Positions 48,601 through 52,149 of a stretch of DNA of 64,000 bases are shown here, piece after piece. The stretch covers positions 41,079,360-41,143,359 of the forward strand of contig OX381714.1 in NCBI GenBank assembly GCA_947462335.1, written 5' to 3'. How positions within the stretch are numbered: position 1 is the first letter of the stretch; every line of letters begins with the position of its first letter. The notes below the pieces were generated by a model. The model saw nothing but the letters and a program-made list of their open reading frames with translations, was not told the DNA's origin and made no database searches. The translations under genes were made by a program, and so were the position numbers. Origin of the DNA: Harmothoe impar (taxonomy: Eukaryota > Annelida > Polychaeta > Phyllodocida > Polynoidae).

Positions 48601-50732
48601 ATTGGTAGAAGCCCCTCAATACTTTTTGACGCTTTCCTCATGCTGGAACCGTACTGTATACATACTATGCATATCATTATACCCATACAATAAGGATGTA
48701 GATGGTATATGGCCGCAAACAATTACTGGGATCCAGATAATTATAATCATATCTGTAATCAGAGCGAACTCATCCTGAGTAAATCTGCTCATTTAAAAAT
48801 AGTAAATGAGTGGGCCTAATAAAGACTGGCTATTTGAGCTAGATGCCCATAGGATTCATCTCAGTGCTATATAATTGATTTGTTCCTGAAATTGACAACT
48901 ATTGATCTTAGTGTTCCCCACCTTTAGGCAGTGTTCTTTAATATGTTGGCAGAGTTGGCATAAAATTCCAAGATGATCTAGGGACTTCTATTTTTCACCT
49001 AAATGGGACCACTGCTGAATCCCACTGGTGAGAATTGACCATAATGATTAATATACATACCACATAGAGGAACATCACAATATTCCCATGGATTTTCCTC
49101 TCCACCTTCTTCAGCAGAAGTCGTGTGACACCAGGGTCGTTCCCGCATTCCTAGTGGGTTCCTACAGTAGGTATGCTCCAGGTCCCCATTCGGGAAGGAT
49201 GTCTTGGCGTATGGAAGGTAACCATAGGCACTGGGGGGAAACAGTTATTATCTTATGATTGGTAGAACCATCTACACACGGACAACAAAATGTTAACCCC
49301 TCAAAGAATGTTGATCTCTCCTGGGAGGAGGCAATTCCCTGTTTGTGGCTGGCTCACGAGTATATAAATGAGCATGTGGCAACATTTTTGAACTCACAAA
49401 AAATTTCACCACCTCTCCCTGACCACACCGTTAATATTGTTTTGAACAACATAAATATTTTGACAGAATTAAGTGACAGAAACACGAAGTAAAACCTATC
49501 CACATAATTATATGGTAATTCTCAGAGAGTCTTTTTAAGTAAAATTATTTAATAAGATTCTCTAGATATAATCAGCATAGTATACTTACGTAAAGATAAC
49601 AACTTCTGACCATTGTCTACATTTTGAGCCCTTTTCTGTTGTGTCCATCTTACCAATGTAATGTGTGGCTCTCTCATTGTCTCTACAACCTTCACCCTCT
49701 GAAATGTGTGGTAACAAACAAGTCACACAATGCTCTATATTATATATCATATTCACATTCTATAAGATATACACATTATGCTTTATTCTATACAACCTTG
49801 ATTCATTCCATAACAGTTCATAATAACATGTAGTTGAATGAGGGCAACTCTAAGCAGCTGCGAAGTGGATCTCATATGACTTTGATTCATGTAATTACCT
49901 ACTAATCCACCCTACAGTCTTACGATATAACCTTACCACACACTGGAACTTGACAATACTCCCATTCCACACTGGGGTCTGAAGTGAAGCACCATGGTCC
50001 TCCAGGGTCAAAGTCAGGTGATCTGCAGAAGTCCTCAGCCTCCTCCAGCATCCCATCAGGCAGCAGACTGGATGTGACGTTATGTACATGTGGGGTCTGG
50101 GAGTCCCATCTCTGACATAGGCGTCCTGAGAGTGTGCTTCTGACATCTCCTTTATAGTTACCACCACTCAGGTTTGATTTGCAGCTCTGGAATTTACCTG
50201 GAGAGAGATGTGTTTTTGTTGTGGTGTCTCCATGTATCTATGGCATAAGTCAGTTAACCCACTGCCTGTATTAAGAATAATGGTTTTTTTAAATATAGGT
50301 TTATTGACACTTCTCATGTAATGTTACACGCTCCTCCGAAGACGTCAGTGATGAAAATTTAGTCACGGCTGAGCACACTCTGCTGCGACTCGTGATCAGC
50401 CTCGACTGTCGCCATTATCCTACGTACAGTGGTCTGGCAGTGGTTTTACTACTACTTATAAACTTGGTGAGAAAAAGTTAAACATGCCTTTTTAGACCAA
50501 CTGCTATTATATCCCATCTAAAAAAGGAGATTTGTCCTTTGTCTCACCTCTCACCTATCTCCAACTACCTAATATAGGAACACAAACACACACCAATAAT
50601 TTATCTCCATAGGGGCCTACACATTTTCTCTCCTAATTTGCAATCAAAACAAATAGAGCTCAACTCACCAGCACATGGCCAACAAACAATGCATAGCATG
50701 AACCACAGGTGAAAAGGCCTTGACGATCTCAT
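11240..50732 (-). CDS. Giant mosaic LDLa/LRR 7TM receptor (GRL101-like), spliced, 43 exons reconstructed
   Basis: One minus-strand gene reads from a signal-peptide ATG at 50,732 to TAA at 11,240-11,242. I placed 43 exons by domain homology and GT/AG sites; frame is kept at nearly every junction, mostly phase 1, giving about 2,800 residues. Order: signal peptide, kringle x2, Cys-rich module, ApeC, kringle, FTP, F5/8C, FTP-like parts, SUEL-like module, CUB x2, C-type lectin, LDLa x4, Caspr-like fibrinogen module, LDLa x3, LRRs, rhodopsin-class 7TM, kinase-like tail. The 3' half resembles the Lymnaea GRL101 / relaxin-type (type C) LGR family; the large N-terminal lectin-like part suggests binding of glycans or microbes at the cell surface (inference). 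Two weak points: exon 41,693-41,884 makes a TGA when joined to the next exon, and one exon is missing between 38,672 and 37,385. It could be two adjacent genes, but no start or stop signal separates them. Confidence 0.8.
12028..12668. mobile_element. Non-autonomous DNA element with ATATGTGG(G/C)C termini, intronic
   Basis: Left (12,029 onward) and right (to about 12,667) are inverted copies sharing ATATGTGG, GGGGGAAAAC and TGCCTCCAGGGGGGA over about 40 bp. The interior of about 560 bp has no coding frame. It ends about five bases from the donor of the small receptor exon 12,673-12,721. The flanks TTAG/TTAA could be a TTAA-type target site, not certain. Confidence 0.65.
12955..13082 (-). CDS. 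Receptor exon 40: TM7 with NPxxY-like motif
   Basis: A 128-nt exon (CCCTGCAG acceptor, GTGAGA donor, phase 1 in, phase 0 out) encoding [20 protein letters not shown], then [18 protein letters not shown] is the NPxxY equivalent and IRLK resembles the start of helix 8. Without it the receptor would lack TM7, so this is required for a functional 7TM fold. Confidence 0.92.
13621..13701. mobile_element. AACGTT-type MITE copy, intronic
   Basis: CCTAGTTAACAAA at the left and TTTTTTGTTTACTGG at the right form degenerate inverted termini around ACGTCAAAATAACG repeats. Same family as 5,421-5,524 and 47,714-47,820. Confidence 0.55.
13778..15340 (-). CDS. Receptor exon 39: LDLa 7, leucine-rich repeats and TM1-TM6
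   Basis: A 1,563-nt exon. In order: an LDLa ([20 protein letters not shown]), an LRR N-cap ([15 protein letters not shown]), about seven LRRs (for example [14 protein letters not shown]), a hinge with the KYCCF motif and EEDC/CED cysteines, then TM1 ([16 protein letters not shown]), TM2 ([20 protein letters not shown]), TM3 ending [14 protein letters not shown]4, TM5 and TM6 ([19 protein letters not shown]). The DRF at the TM3 end replaces DRY. The hinge and single LRR block place it with type C LGRs (relaxin-receptor/GRL101 group). It ends at donor GTAAGT in phase 1, inside TM6. Confidence 0.95.
15663..16097 (-). CDS. Receptor exons 37-38: LDLa repeats 5-6
   Basis: Exons 15,963-16,097 ([20 protein letters not shown] ... 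[12 protein letters not shown]) and 15,663-15,779 ([37 protein letters not shown]), both phase 1-1. The first is aberrant: the calcium-site SDE is replaced by SHL, and an insertion (KYGDK) extends the middle loop. The second is canonical. Confidence 0.88.
15813..15881. mobile_element. 69-bp hairpin MITE, copy 1
   Basis: AATATGTGACATG and CATGTCACATATT are inverted ends around a second palindrome (AAAAGGGCCCTT, then GGGCCCCTTTT). Related copies are at 37,082-37,142 and 46,671-46,739, all within introns of the receptor gene. Confidence 0.7.
16628..17147 (-). CDS. Receptor exons 35-36: Caspr-like fibrinogen module, parts 3-4
   Basis: Exons 16,969-17,147 and 16,628-16,791 join in phase 2. The first starts [18 protein letters not shown], continuing QLK of the previous exon in phase 0 exactly where Caspr-type modules read QLQATIxxxxxCxQ. 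It then has [17 protein letters not shown] and [10 protein letters not shown]. The second gives [18 protein letters not shown] and [11 protein letters not shown], the C-terminal GxLTxKxxLPVT and LGPLxC blocks. The continuity across the 11.7-kb intron is the main evidence that both sides belong to one gene. Confidence 0.85.
17497..18015 (+). mobile_element. Solo LTR of a retrotransposon, intronic
   Basis: The 519-bp segment begins TGTAGGGG and ends with the exact inverse CCCCTACA. It contains a TATA box (GTATATAAGAGG near 17,681) and, about 260 bp later, a polyadenylation signal (AATAAA near 17,945) followed by GTTGCATT, the expected U3-R-U5 order on the plus strand. No internal gag-pol, primer site or second LTR is nearby, so it is a solo LTR. 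The flanking pentanucleotides (ACTGA and CTATT) do not match, which suggests an unequal-recombination origin or decay. Confidence 0.8.
18852..18934. repeat. Left terminal inverted repeat of the Polinton-like element (outer block)
   Basis: Begins AGTAGTATAGTATGTATCGG and runs to AATCAGAGGCCTCC, matching the inverse of 28,703-28,785 with about two substitutions before divergence. GACCCC lies directly outside. Confidence 0.9.
18940..19200. promoter_or_regulatory. Tandem ETS-CRE composite array in the left arm
   Basis: Six copies of CCGGAAGTGACGTCA or one-base variants start at 18,940, 18,975, 19,052, 19,087, about 19,132 and about 19,179. Most are followed by CCCATATAAGGGCATA in a unit of about 35-45 bp. 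CCGGAAGT is an ETS-family site and TGACGTCA a CRE/ATF site; the composite is a known strong promoter module in animals. Further CCGGAAGTGAC copies at about 19,235 and 19,369 lack the CRE. The array is close to the left terminus and could drive transcription in either direction. Confidence 0.75.
19608..19981 (-). other. Left-arm-specific segment with two short basic open frames
   Basis: Two overlapping minus-strand frames of 89 codons (19,712-19,981; [18 protein letters not shown]) and 62 codons (19,608-19,796; [20 protein letters not shown]) fill this stretch, which has no counterpart in the right arm. They are Lys/Arg-rich and might be a small gene or a frameshifted remnant. No family is recognised. 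Confidence 0.25.
20080..20290. repeat. Imperfect long inverted repeat in the left arm
   Basis: GGTCAGGCTACGCAGGACAT (from 20,086) is inverted as CCGGCGTAGCCTGACC near 20,270. The arms share CATTCAATAA, AAGCTGGA and TTGCTTTTGAAAGTCTG-like segments, and the loop carries further CTGGC-type short repeats. The right arm has one copy at 28,068-28,140. Confidence 0.6.
20608..21390 (-). CDS. TIR-encoded 260-aa protein, left-arm copy
   Basis: The ATG at 21,390 is chosen because the inverted copy (26,480) is conserved from this codon on, while upstream the two copies differ by 2 nt and lose frame identity. Both products are exactly 260 aa and about 90% identical, differing by small compensating indels. 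The protein starts SPRKKKQLP, an SV40-like basic nuclear-localisation candidate. It is otherwise helical, with an IWCEE motif at about residues 117-121 followed by [10 protein letters not shown]. [LIV]xCxE followed by acidic residues is how several DNA-virus proteins bind retinoblastoma-family pockets, so a cell-cycle role is inferred, not shown. No enzymatic motif is seen. No family is recognised. Its C-terminus reads [13 protein letters not shown]. Confidence 0.75.
   Translation of the reverse strand: MSPRKKKQLPVEARRETVPYDACEVKKHWKDVTKEQWIEACFNFIGTVVSFGQREKILLELFFLAPYTWPDCGEIPSSLSVFAIQVINSLKELRYMQGTQEEIVKKMTEFETGEDTIWCEETTYADDDLESIICSPLEHYVKDFEDMLDSTEMNPKERSLTAQKEAKAVLEKHKFGQGFTLQSSCVSVIKSLVLKHSDMKFSRAVDTLPLPELMMNMIDPMVPTRFESANCPMYKMVSSFARGRWLNDPLKSENLLDLIN
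21626..21799. repeat. 87-bp tandem duplication upstream of the left 260-aa gene
   Basis: GGGTTTAGACTTAAGCAGC starts at 21,626 and again at 21,713; the two 87-bp units, each ending TTTCTTTTTTTTTTCACTAG or near it, are almost identical. The right arm has a single divergent unit at about 26,145-26,225. The duplication is open in the ORF frame and lengthens it artificially. Confidence 0.9.
21890..22690 (-). pseudogene. Decayed, truncated protein-primed family-B DNA polymerase (Polinton-type)
   Basis: No long frame survives, but the minus strand retains family blocks in the correct order in different frames. About 22,440-22,476 gives [17 protein letters not shown], the Exo II block of protein-primed polymerases (FNSxxYDLNLI). 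About 22,060-22,113 gives [13 protein letters not shown], interrupted by a TGA. About 21,943-22,005 gives [17 protein letters not shown], matching the stretch between exonuclease and polymerase domains (DxxSLPGLxLxxLF). Upstream, 22,500-22,650 is open with [17 protein letters not shown]. The palm motifs (SLYP, KxY, DTDS) are absent, because the remnant runs into the inverted-repeat arm at about 21,840. So the 3' half is deleted and the rest has at least two frame breaks and several stops. It identifies the element's ancestry. Confidence 0.75.
23025..24608 (-). CDS. Polyalanine protein with two death-domain-like modules
   Basis: The ATG at 24,608 (CACCACCATGAGC context) lies about 60 bp downstream of a TATA box and is the first ATG of the frame; the product is 527 aa. 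N-terminus: [17 protein letters not shown]. Residues about 60-190 are Ala-rich, encoded by GCN runs. About 220-300 is acidic and Ser/Pro-rich. Two helical modules follow: residues about 322-405 ([52 protein letters not shown]) and about 420-495 ([54 protein letters not shown]). Both follow the death-domain pattern L..IA..L...W..LG..LGL....I......VY..L..W......L...L. Death domains assemble apoptosis and innate-immune complexes, so a decoy or modulator role is plausible (inference). The gene is intact although its element is otherwise decayed. Confidence 0.8.
24669..24675 (-). promoter_or_regulatory. TATA box of the death-domain gene
   Basis: GGAGTATATAAGAGGCC on the minus strand lies about 60 bp before the ATG at 24,608, and TCAATCACTCAGTC, about 30 bp downstream of it, could hold the initiator. 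The spacing fits a TATA-driven promoter with a short, unspliced 5' leader. Confidence 0.65.
24715..25075. repeat. About 178-bp tandem duplication in the element's central region
   Basis: CAGCTG...CTGACCGG, AAAGAGAAACAAAA, CATGACGTTTTCAGCTGGA, GAGAGAT and AGCTGTATAAAGGATTAAGC occur twice in the same order, at about 24,730 and 24,908 onward. Non-coding. It carries GTATAAAGG TATA-like boxes in a plus-strand direction. Confidence 0.7.
25229..25787. repeat. 280-bp tandem duplication in the element's central region
   Basis: Two head-to-tail units start GTGAGTAGAC at 25,229 and 25,509 and are over 90% alike throughout, including GTGACAGCTGACTAAGGC, CCTCAGGTAGGGGGTAGGAG and AGCGGAGCGGCTGCTGGACA. No coding frame is shared by both units. 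With the 178-bp duplication, this makes about 0.9 kb of locally duplicated putative control DNA between the divergent death-domain and right-arm genes. Confidence 0.85.
26480..27262 (+). CDS. TIR-encoded 260-aa protein, right-arm copy
   Basis: Inverted paralogue of 20,608-21,390 with the same length and start ([15 protein letters not shown]). The pocket-like motif is VWCEE at residues 117-121, followed by [10 protein letters not shown]. Differences from the left copy cluster at residues 67-80 and 112-118 and are compensated so that frame and length are kept, a sign of selection or of recent conversion with repair. A TATA-like GTACATAAGG lies about 145 bp upstream (26,336) in DNA shared with the other arm. 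It ends with LDLVD and a TGA, followed by a long GCA-rich tract. Function unknown; nuclear regulatory role inferred from NLS-like and [IV]xCxE motifs. Confidence 0.75.
   Translation: MSPRKKKQLPLEARRETVPYDACEVKKHWKDVTKEQWIEACFNFIGTEVVSFGQREKILLELFFLAPYSWCDCSGEIPSGFSAFGIQVIWSLKKLRYMQRTHEEIVQKMTEFETKEVWCEETTYADDDLEYIICSPLEHYVKDFEDMLASTAMTPKERSLTAQKEAKAVLEKLKFGQGFTLQSSCVSVIKSVVLKHPDMKFSRAVDTLPLPELMMNMIDPVVPTCFDSANCPMYKMVSSFACGRWLNDPLKSENILDLVD
27320..27690. repeat. Expanded GCA/CAG trinucleotide tract in the right arm
   Basis: About 370 bp of GCAGCA, CAGCTG and CATCCGTGACATCGTCAGC blocks repeat at least three times. The left arm has only about 95 bp at the equivalent place (20,476-20,570). The tract is therefore an arm-specific expansion by slippage or unequal exchange. 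Long open frames here (poly-Ala, Ser or Gln) are composition artefacts. Confidence 0.85.
27740..27880. repeat. Dispersed CGACATG-type repeat
   Basis: TTCTTAAAATCGACATGAG and GTGACATTTGACATGA recur with a short irregular period. The same family, better preserved, is at 32,865-33,040 in a receptor intron. Confidence 0.55.
28197..28243. other. 22-bp stem hairpin in the right arm
   Basis: GACTCGCCTCTCTGCCCTCT and its inverse AGAGGGCAGAGAAGCGAGTC, each extended by two bases, form a 22-bp stem with one mismatch and a 3-base loop. The left arm has no counterpart. It could be a cruciform or an RNA hairpin; no function is evident. Confidence 0.5.
28467..28700. promoter_or_regulatory. E2F / E-box / ETS array in the right arm
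   Basis: Four perfect E2F sites (TTTCCCGCC at 28,518, 28,587, 28,649 and 28,690) alternate with CACGTG E-boxes inside GGTCACGTGACC and with CACTTCCGG (inverse ETS) sites, in tandem units containing CACGTGACCTATTTGAATTT. E2F sites are the classical S-phase control element, also used by small DNA viruses. Together with the [IV]xCxE protein encoded in the same arm they suggest coupling to the host cell cycle (inference). Confidence 0.75.
28703..28785. repeat. Right terminal inverted repeat of the Polinton-like element (outer block)
   Basis: Inverse partner of 18,852-18,934; it ends ATACTACT and is followed directly by GACCCC. Confidence 0.9.
28891..29048 (-). CDS. Receptor exon 34: Caspr-like fibrinogen module, part 2
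   Basis: The exon encodes [17 protein letters not shown], then [15 protein letters not shown] and [14 protein letters not shown]. It aligns with the 'PFQVYCDM ... YxASMEQLQ' part of Caspr/neurexin-IV fibrinogen-like domains and ends in phase 0 (AAG, then GTGGGT). The donor and last codon lie inside the terminal inverted repeat of the outer transposon-like repeat (28,878-28,893). The next exon is 11.7 kb away at 17,147, and the intervening intron holds the Polinton-like element. Confidence 0.88.
29355..29567 (-). CDS. Receptor exon 33: LDLa 4 and start of a fibrinogen-like module
   Basis: The exon begins with an LDLa repeat ([33 protein letters not shown]) and continues without an intron into [20 protein letters not shown], followed by the donor GTATGC. 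The second part is the start of a fibrinogen-C-like module of the neurexin IV/Caspr kind (xSGxYxIxPDG) and is completed by the next three exons. Confidence 0.85.
30590..32111 (-). CDS. Receptor exons 30-32: LDL-receptor class A repeats 1-3
   Basis: Three phase 1-1 exons, 31,950-32,111, 30,950-31,069 and 30,590-30,706, each encode one LDLa repeat with the calcium-binding signature: [32 protein letters not shown] and [16 protein letters not shown]. One exon per repeat and symmetric phases are the classical arrangement that allows repeat gain or loss. Such repeats are the hallmark of GRL101-type and relaxin-type receptors. Confidence 0.92.
32558..33362 (-). CDS. Receptor exons 28-29: C-type lectin domain with QPD motif
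   Basis: Exons 33,159-33,362 and 32,558-32,803 join in phase 1. The module shows [35 protein letters not shown], then [34 protein letters not shown] and [17 protein letters not shown], i.e. a long-form CLECT with all core cysteines. The QPD triplet is the motif typical of galactose-type C-type lectins (mannose types carry EPN), and WHD replaces the usual WND. Calcium-dependent galactose-type binding is therefore predicted, not shown. Confidence 0.9.
32865..33040. repeat. Dispersed CGACATGG-type tandem repeat, intronic
   Basis: Degenerate units of about 40 bp containing CTTAAAATCGATATGG and GACATGGG, related to 27,740-27,880. No coding content. Confidence 0.6.
33781..34492 (-). CDS. Receptor exons 26-27: CUB domain 2
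   Basis: Exons 34,231-34,492 and 33,781-33,947 join in phase 2: [49 protein letters not shown], then [16 protein letters not shown] and [20 protein letters not shown]. The matches to SPGFPN.Y, W.I.V..G..I.L.F..FDIE, CDYVEV.DG, YCG and F.SD.S..G.GF.A.Y are clear. The DFDIYEN and YVEVLDVD acidic residues correspond to the calcium-binding CUB subtype, which suggests cbCUB function (inference). Confidence 0.88.
34647..34908. mobile_element. Foldback MITE, GGCTGTGTCTCATG terminus, degraded copy
   Basis: The left arm has GGCTGTGTCTCATGAGATCG and three TTTGACTGGGTGCCATC-like units; their inverses (GATGGCACCCAGTCAAAGAT) form the right arm. The outer right terminus is missing. Same family as the intact copy at 39,331-39,648. 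Confidence 0.65.
35471..36345 (-). CDS. Receptor exons 24-25: CUB domain 1
   Basis: Exons 36,186-36,345 and 35,471-35,729 join in phase 0: [35 protein letters not shown], then [35 protein letters not shown] and GGEWKQNL. This is the CUB pattern of PNFP.Y, W.I.AP.G..I.L.I, I.DG and VRF.SD-like strands. The acceptor at 36,346 is chosen over one 13 nt upstream because only it keeps frame with exon 36,650-36,911. Confidence 0.8.
35838..36013. mobile_element. Truncated copy of the ACACAGAGAAARGAAACAG MITE
   Basis: Matches the right two-thirds of 4,875-5,131, including GGCAACCTGGGCTCCCCTA, GAGGGGAGTCAT and the terminal CTGTTTCCTTTCTCTGTGT. The left inverted terminus is absent. Confidence 0.75.
36650..36911 (-). 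CDS. Receptor exon 23: SUEL/rhamnose-lectin-like module (tentative)
   Basis: The 262-nt exon (phase 1 in, phase 2 out) encodes [18 protein letters not shown], then [20 protein letters not shown] and [15 protein letters not shown]. The S..NV...C.G...C.V...KQL.F.C progression resembles the galactose/rhamnose-binding (SUEL) lectin fold, but spacing is loose and the YGR motif is absent. An unrelated cysteine-rich module remains possible. Confidence 0.55.
37082..37142. mobile_element. Hairpin MITE, copy 2
   Basis: Shares GCTGCGAAAAGGGACCTTAG, GTGCAGGGTCCCAATT and TACATGTCAC with the copy at 15,813; its left end is degraded. Confidence 0.6.
37288..39134 (-). CDS. Receptor exons 20-22: incomplete FTP-like domain 3
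   Basis: Exons 39,023-39,134 ([18 protein letters not shown]), 38,672-38,718 ([17 protein letters not shown]) and 37,288-37,385 ([19 protein letters not shown], the usual FTP C-terminus) are recognisable, but the PWW-DLG and LNKFRILVG blocks are missing. The phases of 38,672 (1) and 37,385 (2) do not fit, so one exon of length 3n+1 is absent or unrecognised. The intron between them is filled by an inverted-repeat/minisatellite element (37,745-38,990) whose two arms both carry copies of the 38,672-38,718 region. The module may be broken by that element, or the short exon may be derived from it. Confidence 0.5.
37745..38990. repeat. Inverted-repeat element with CTGTACCYCAGGTACAC minisatellite
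   Basis: GGCAGCTGGGCCGATG and about 100 bp following it (37,765-37,870) are inverted at about 38,860-38,970. The interior repeats palindromic CTGTACCCCAGGTACACAG about 15 times at irregular spacing. A segment around 38,003-38,085 is also repeated directly at 38,696-38,770, which includes the short receptor exon at 38,672-38,718. The structure sits where an FTP exon is missing. Confidence 0.7.
39331..39648. mobile_element. Foldback MITE with about 110-bp inverted arms
   Basis: Starts GGCTGTGTCTCACGACCTTG and ends with its near-perfect inverse (CGTGAGACACAGCC). Each arm has two to four GGGTGCCAGCTCTGAC units. TAAT flanks both ends and may be the target duplication. Intronic, no coding capacity. 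Confidence 0.8.
39681..41121 (-). CDS. Receptor exons 17-19: FTP domain 2
   Basis: Exons 41,028-41,121, 40,539-40,642 and 39,681-39,914 join in frame (phases 2 and 1). They read [63 protein letters not shown] and [20 protein letters not shown]: a full-length FTP module with the canonical LAVDG and PWWAVDFG blocks. It is better conserved than FTP 1. Confidence 0.8.
41351..41632. mobile_element. GTTTCTCCAC foldback repeat, intronic
   Basis: GTTTCTCCACGAGTGGTGCA is inverted at 41,400-41,419 (TGCATGACGAGTGGAGAAAC), and further GTGGAGAAAC/GTTTCTCCAC pairs occur at 41,551-41,632. A hairpin-forming element in the intron after the problematic exon 41,693-41,884. Confidence 0.55.
41693..41884 (-). 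CDS. Receptor exon 16: orphan half FTP-like exon
   Basis: The 192-nt exon (acceptor CTCTTAG, donor CTTGTAAGT) encodes [20 protein letters not shown] and [20 protein letters not shown], i.e. the first half of an FTP-like module. It ends in phase 1 with a T, while the next recognisable exon (41,121) begins with GA, so direct joining would create a TGA stop. Skipping this exon, from 42,054 to 41,121, restores an open frame (GGA). No second half of this module is visible before 41,121; a foldback repeat occupies part of that intron. It may be a cassette exon, a poison exon or a decaying module. Confidence 0.55.
42054..42902 (-). CDS. Receptor exons 13-15: F5/8 type C (discoidin) domain
   Basis: Exons 42,739-42,902, 42,414-42,560 and 42,054-42,201 join in phase 0 internally and phase 1 outside. 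Features in order: [51 protein letters not shown] and CMRIDIIGC. This is the usual discoidin progression (WVxVDL-like strand, TQG, Y.L.Y, ARxxxI, R.E..GC-like end). Discoidin modules bind phospholipids or glycans. Confidence 0.75.
43177..44773 (-). CDS. Receptor exons 10-12: fucolectin-like FTP domain 1
   Basis: Exons 44,675-44,773, 43,773-43,868 and 43,177-43,428 (all phase 1-1) encode [14 protein letters not shown], then [18 protein letters not shown] (the WW-DL core of FTP/F5-8C folds), then [12 protein letters not shown] ... RGQFITLE ... [10 protein letters not shown]. Order and signatures match the eel-fucolectin/tachylectin-4/pentraxin-1 family of calcium- and fucose-binding beta-sandwich modules. 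I cannot confirm the sugar-binding His/Arg triad. Confidence 0.75.
45573..45818 (-). CDS. Receptor exon 9: kringle domain 3
   Basis: A single 246-nt exon, phase 1-1, with [42 protein letters not shown] and LCDIPMC. It is a complete six-cysteine kringle, closer in layout to the single-exon kringle 1 than to the split kringle 2. Confidence 0.85.
46176..47469 (-). CDS. Receptor exons 6-8: ApeC (apextrin C-terminal) domain
   Basis: Exons 47,185-47,469, 46,854-47,032 and 46,176-46,350 join in frame into an ApeC module. Signatures are [17 protein letters not shown] at the start, [19 protein letters not shown] in the middle, [10 protein letters not shown], and [13 protein letters not shown] near the end, finishing GLCFYEKT. 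ApeC is known from apextrins and from amphioxus and invertebrate proteins implicated in recognition of bacterial cell walls; a role in microbe sensing here is inference. The 46,350 acceptor has a poor pyrimidine tract but keeps phase and family alignment. Confidence 0.8.
46671..46739. mobile_element. Hairpin MITE, copy 3
   Basis: AATATGTGACATGTACTGGG at the left and GATCATGCCACATATT at the right, with AAAAGGGACCTTAGTGCA inside. It is the same family in inverse orientation relative to copy 1. Confidence 0.65.
47714..47820. mobile_element. AACGTTAT-rich MITE copy, intronic
   Basis: CCTAGTAAACAGAAAACG at the left, TTTTTGTTAGCTGGG at the right, with AACGTTATACAACGTTATAT inside. Same family as 5,421-5,524. 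Confidence 0.65.
47855..48040 (-). CDS. Receptor exon 5: defensin-like cysteine-rich module
   Basis: A 186-nt, phase 1-1 exon. Its cysteine pattern is [15 protein letters not shown], nine residues, C, six residues, CC. This GG-C and terminal CC spacing resembles the beta-defensin/big-defensin framework, but it has one extra cysteine (the CC after VSRS). The flanks are hydrophilic. No exact family is recognised, and the function is unknown. In this context it is an insert between kringle and ApeC modules. Confidence 0.65.
49061..49698 (-). CDS. Receptor exons 3-4: kringle domain 2
   Basis: Two exons, 49,590-49,698 and 49,061-49,230, join in frame (phase 2 junction) to a second kringle: [14 protein letters not shown] and CRQWSEV in the first exon; [16 protein letters not shown] and EYCDVPLC in the second. 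The intron inside the module shows that kringle 2 has a different gene structure from kringle 1, which sits in one exon, so this is not a simple recent tandem exon duplication. Confidence 0.85.
49937..50197 (-). CDS. Receptor exon 2: kringle domain 1
   Basis: The 261-nt exon is bounded by CTCCAG and GTAAGG, phase 1 at both ends. It encodes a complete kringle with six cysteines and the signatures [25 protein letters not shown] and EYCQVPVC. Kringles are disulfide triple-loop modules that bind proteins or lipids in extracellular proteins. Here it forms the extreme N-terminus of the mature receptor. Confidence 0.85.
50669..50732 (-). CDS. Receptor exon 1: signal peptide
   Basis: The ATG at 50,732 opens a 21-codon hydrophobic leader ([12 protein letters not shown], then [10 protein letters not shown]) that stops at a canonical donor (GTGAGT at 50,668, phase 1). 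Length, basic n-region and small residues before the junction fit a cleaved signal peptide. This start is preferred because the next exon begins directly with a kringle and no other leader is found upstream. No TATA box is evident. Confidence 0.75.
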
Positions 50733-52149
50733 CTCGGAAATAAGGTTCCGTTGAGCCTTTGCAACTTTTAAAAAGTGGATAATTTCTAAAGTGTGCAATG
50801 TTTATATAGAAGGCAATTGTGATTTGGAAAGACTCAGGTGGTGTTGTACCTTTCATGTCTGCATCTGAGACTAGCCCCTGACACATTGCTTTGCCACAGG
50901 GCCCTTGCAATAAAATACTGGATTGTAAGTATCATATTCTGCAAAAGTCAAAAGGAAAAGTTTGCAGGTATCATTGAATAGTTAGTACACGCTGTGCTTT
51001 CTTCCCTTAGTGAACTGGCTCGAGGCTATTTATGTTTCTGTCAGAAGTCCCTACATGTTGGTTGTTCGCAATTTATGATATAAGAACAAAAGAAATTATA
51101 AAACCCTGTAAGGATACCTATGCAAAAAGCATTTCATCTTTAGAAAATAATGCATAAGATCATCTTTTATTTTATTTAACAGCTACTTAATTCTTTTTGT
51201 AAATCTAATTTCAATAGTACCAGGTGTTTTGCAAATGTGAATGCATTCAATGAAATGTTTCCTTGCTTGAGTTTCCCTTAAAGTTTAGTGATTATCCGGT
51301 AGTGCAGGTGCGCGAGTCATCGTCAAAATACAGCCTCTTTCAATAGATCCCAAATGAATATGTTCCAGCCAGAGGGTTCACACATTAAGACTGTAGAAGA
51401 AGGTACAGGCACCGTGATATATGATGCCTACCTGGTCATGTAACATGATAAGGGGACCAGGTGGTACTTTATCAGGGTGGTACCATCTGACGATGTCTTG
51501 ATGTAAGACAGCGTTTGGTATGAATATAAACACATCAAAGGTATATACCTGTTATCAAAGATAGACACATTTCTTGGAAGGAAAAAAGATGGAGTCATTG
51601 GGGGGCTTTGGGATACATTGAAACTATCTCCCTTTGATACATTGCCCTTCTTCACGTTCACTTTGCCTTTTCAGGTGGTACGCAGAAAATATCCCTCCGA
51701 ACTATAAAGTCTTATTTCACCAGAAGAATGTTAGTCAATACAGCGGTTTCCCTTAGCAAGAAAACTTTTTCTCAATGCAAGGTTCGCCCTAGCCTTTTGC
51801 CAGATTGCCAGTGGCGAGTTAAAATTGAATCTGATGAACTGTCTTTCTAATGAAATTGCCAGGCTGGTTAATTGTGCCATAGACTTGATGAAGGAACAAT
51901 TGGAATAACCAATATATCATTGAAAAGCTAAAAACAAGTGAAAAACAGTCAGGCTAATCTCGTTTTAATCAATTAAAAAACTTTCCCCATTTTCTTTAAC
52001 CAAAATCTTAAATTACTTTGCAAACTCAACGTATTCATGATTCCAATGCCACAAACTACAAACCATCCTGAAACAATTGTCCAGTAAGTTCCTGTTGTTT
52101 CTACTAAAACACATGTAAATGTCCATAGATGTTGAAAAAAGAATCTGAT
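50733..52149. other. 5' flank of the receptor gene, no gene seen
   Basis: AT-rich, with no TATA/initiator pair, protein signature or RNA gene recognised. The receptor's promoter and any untranslated first exon should lie here but cannot be placed. Confidence 0.35.
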
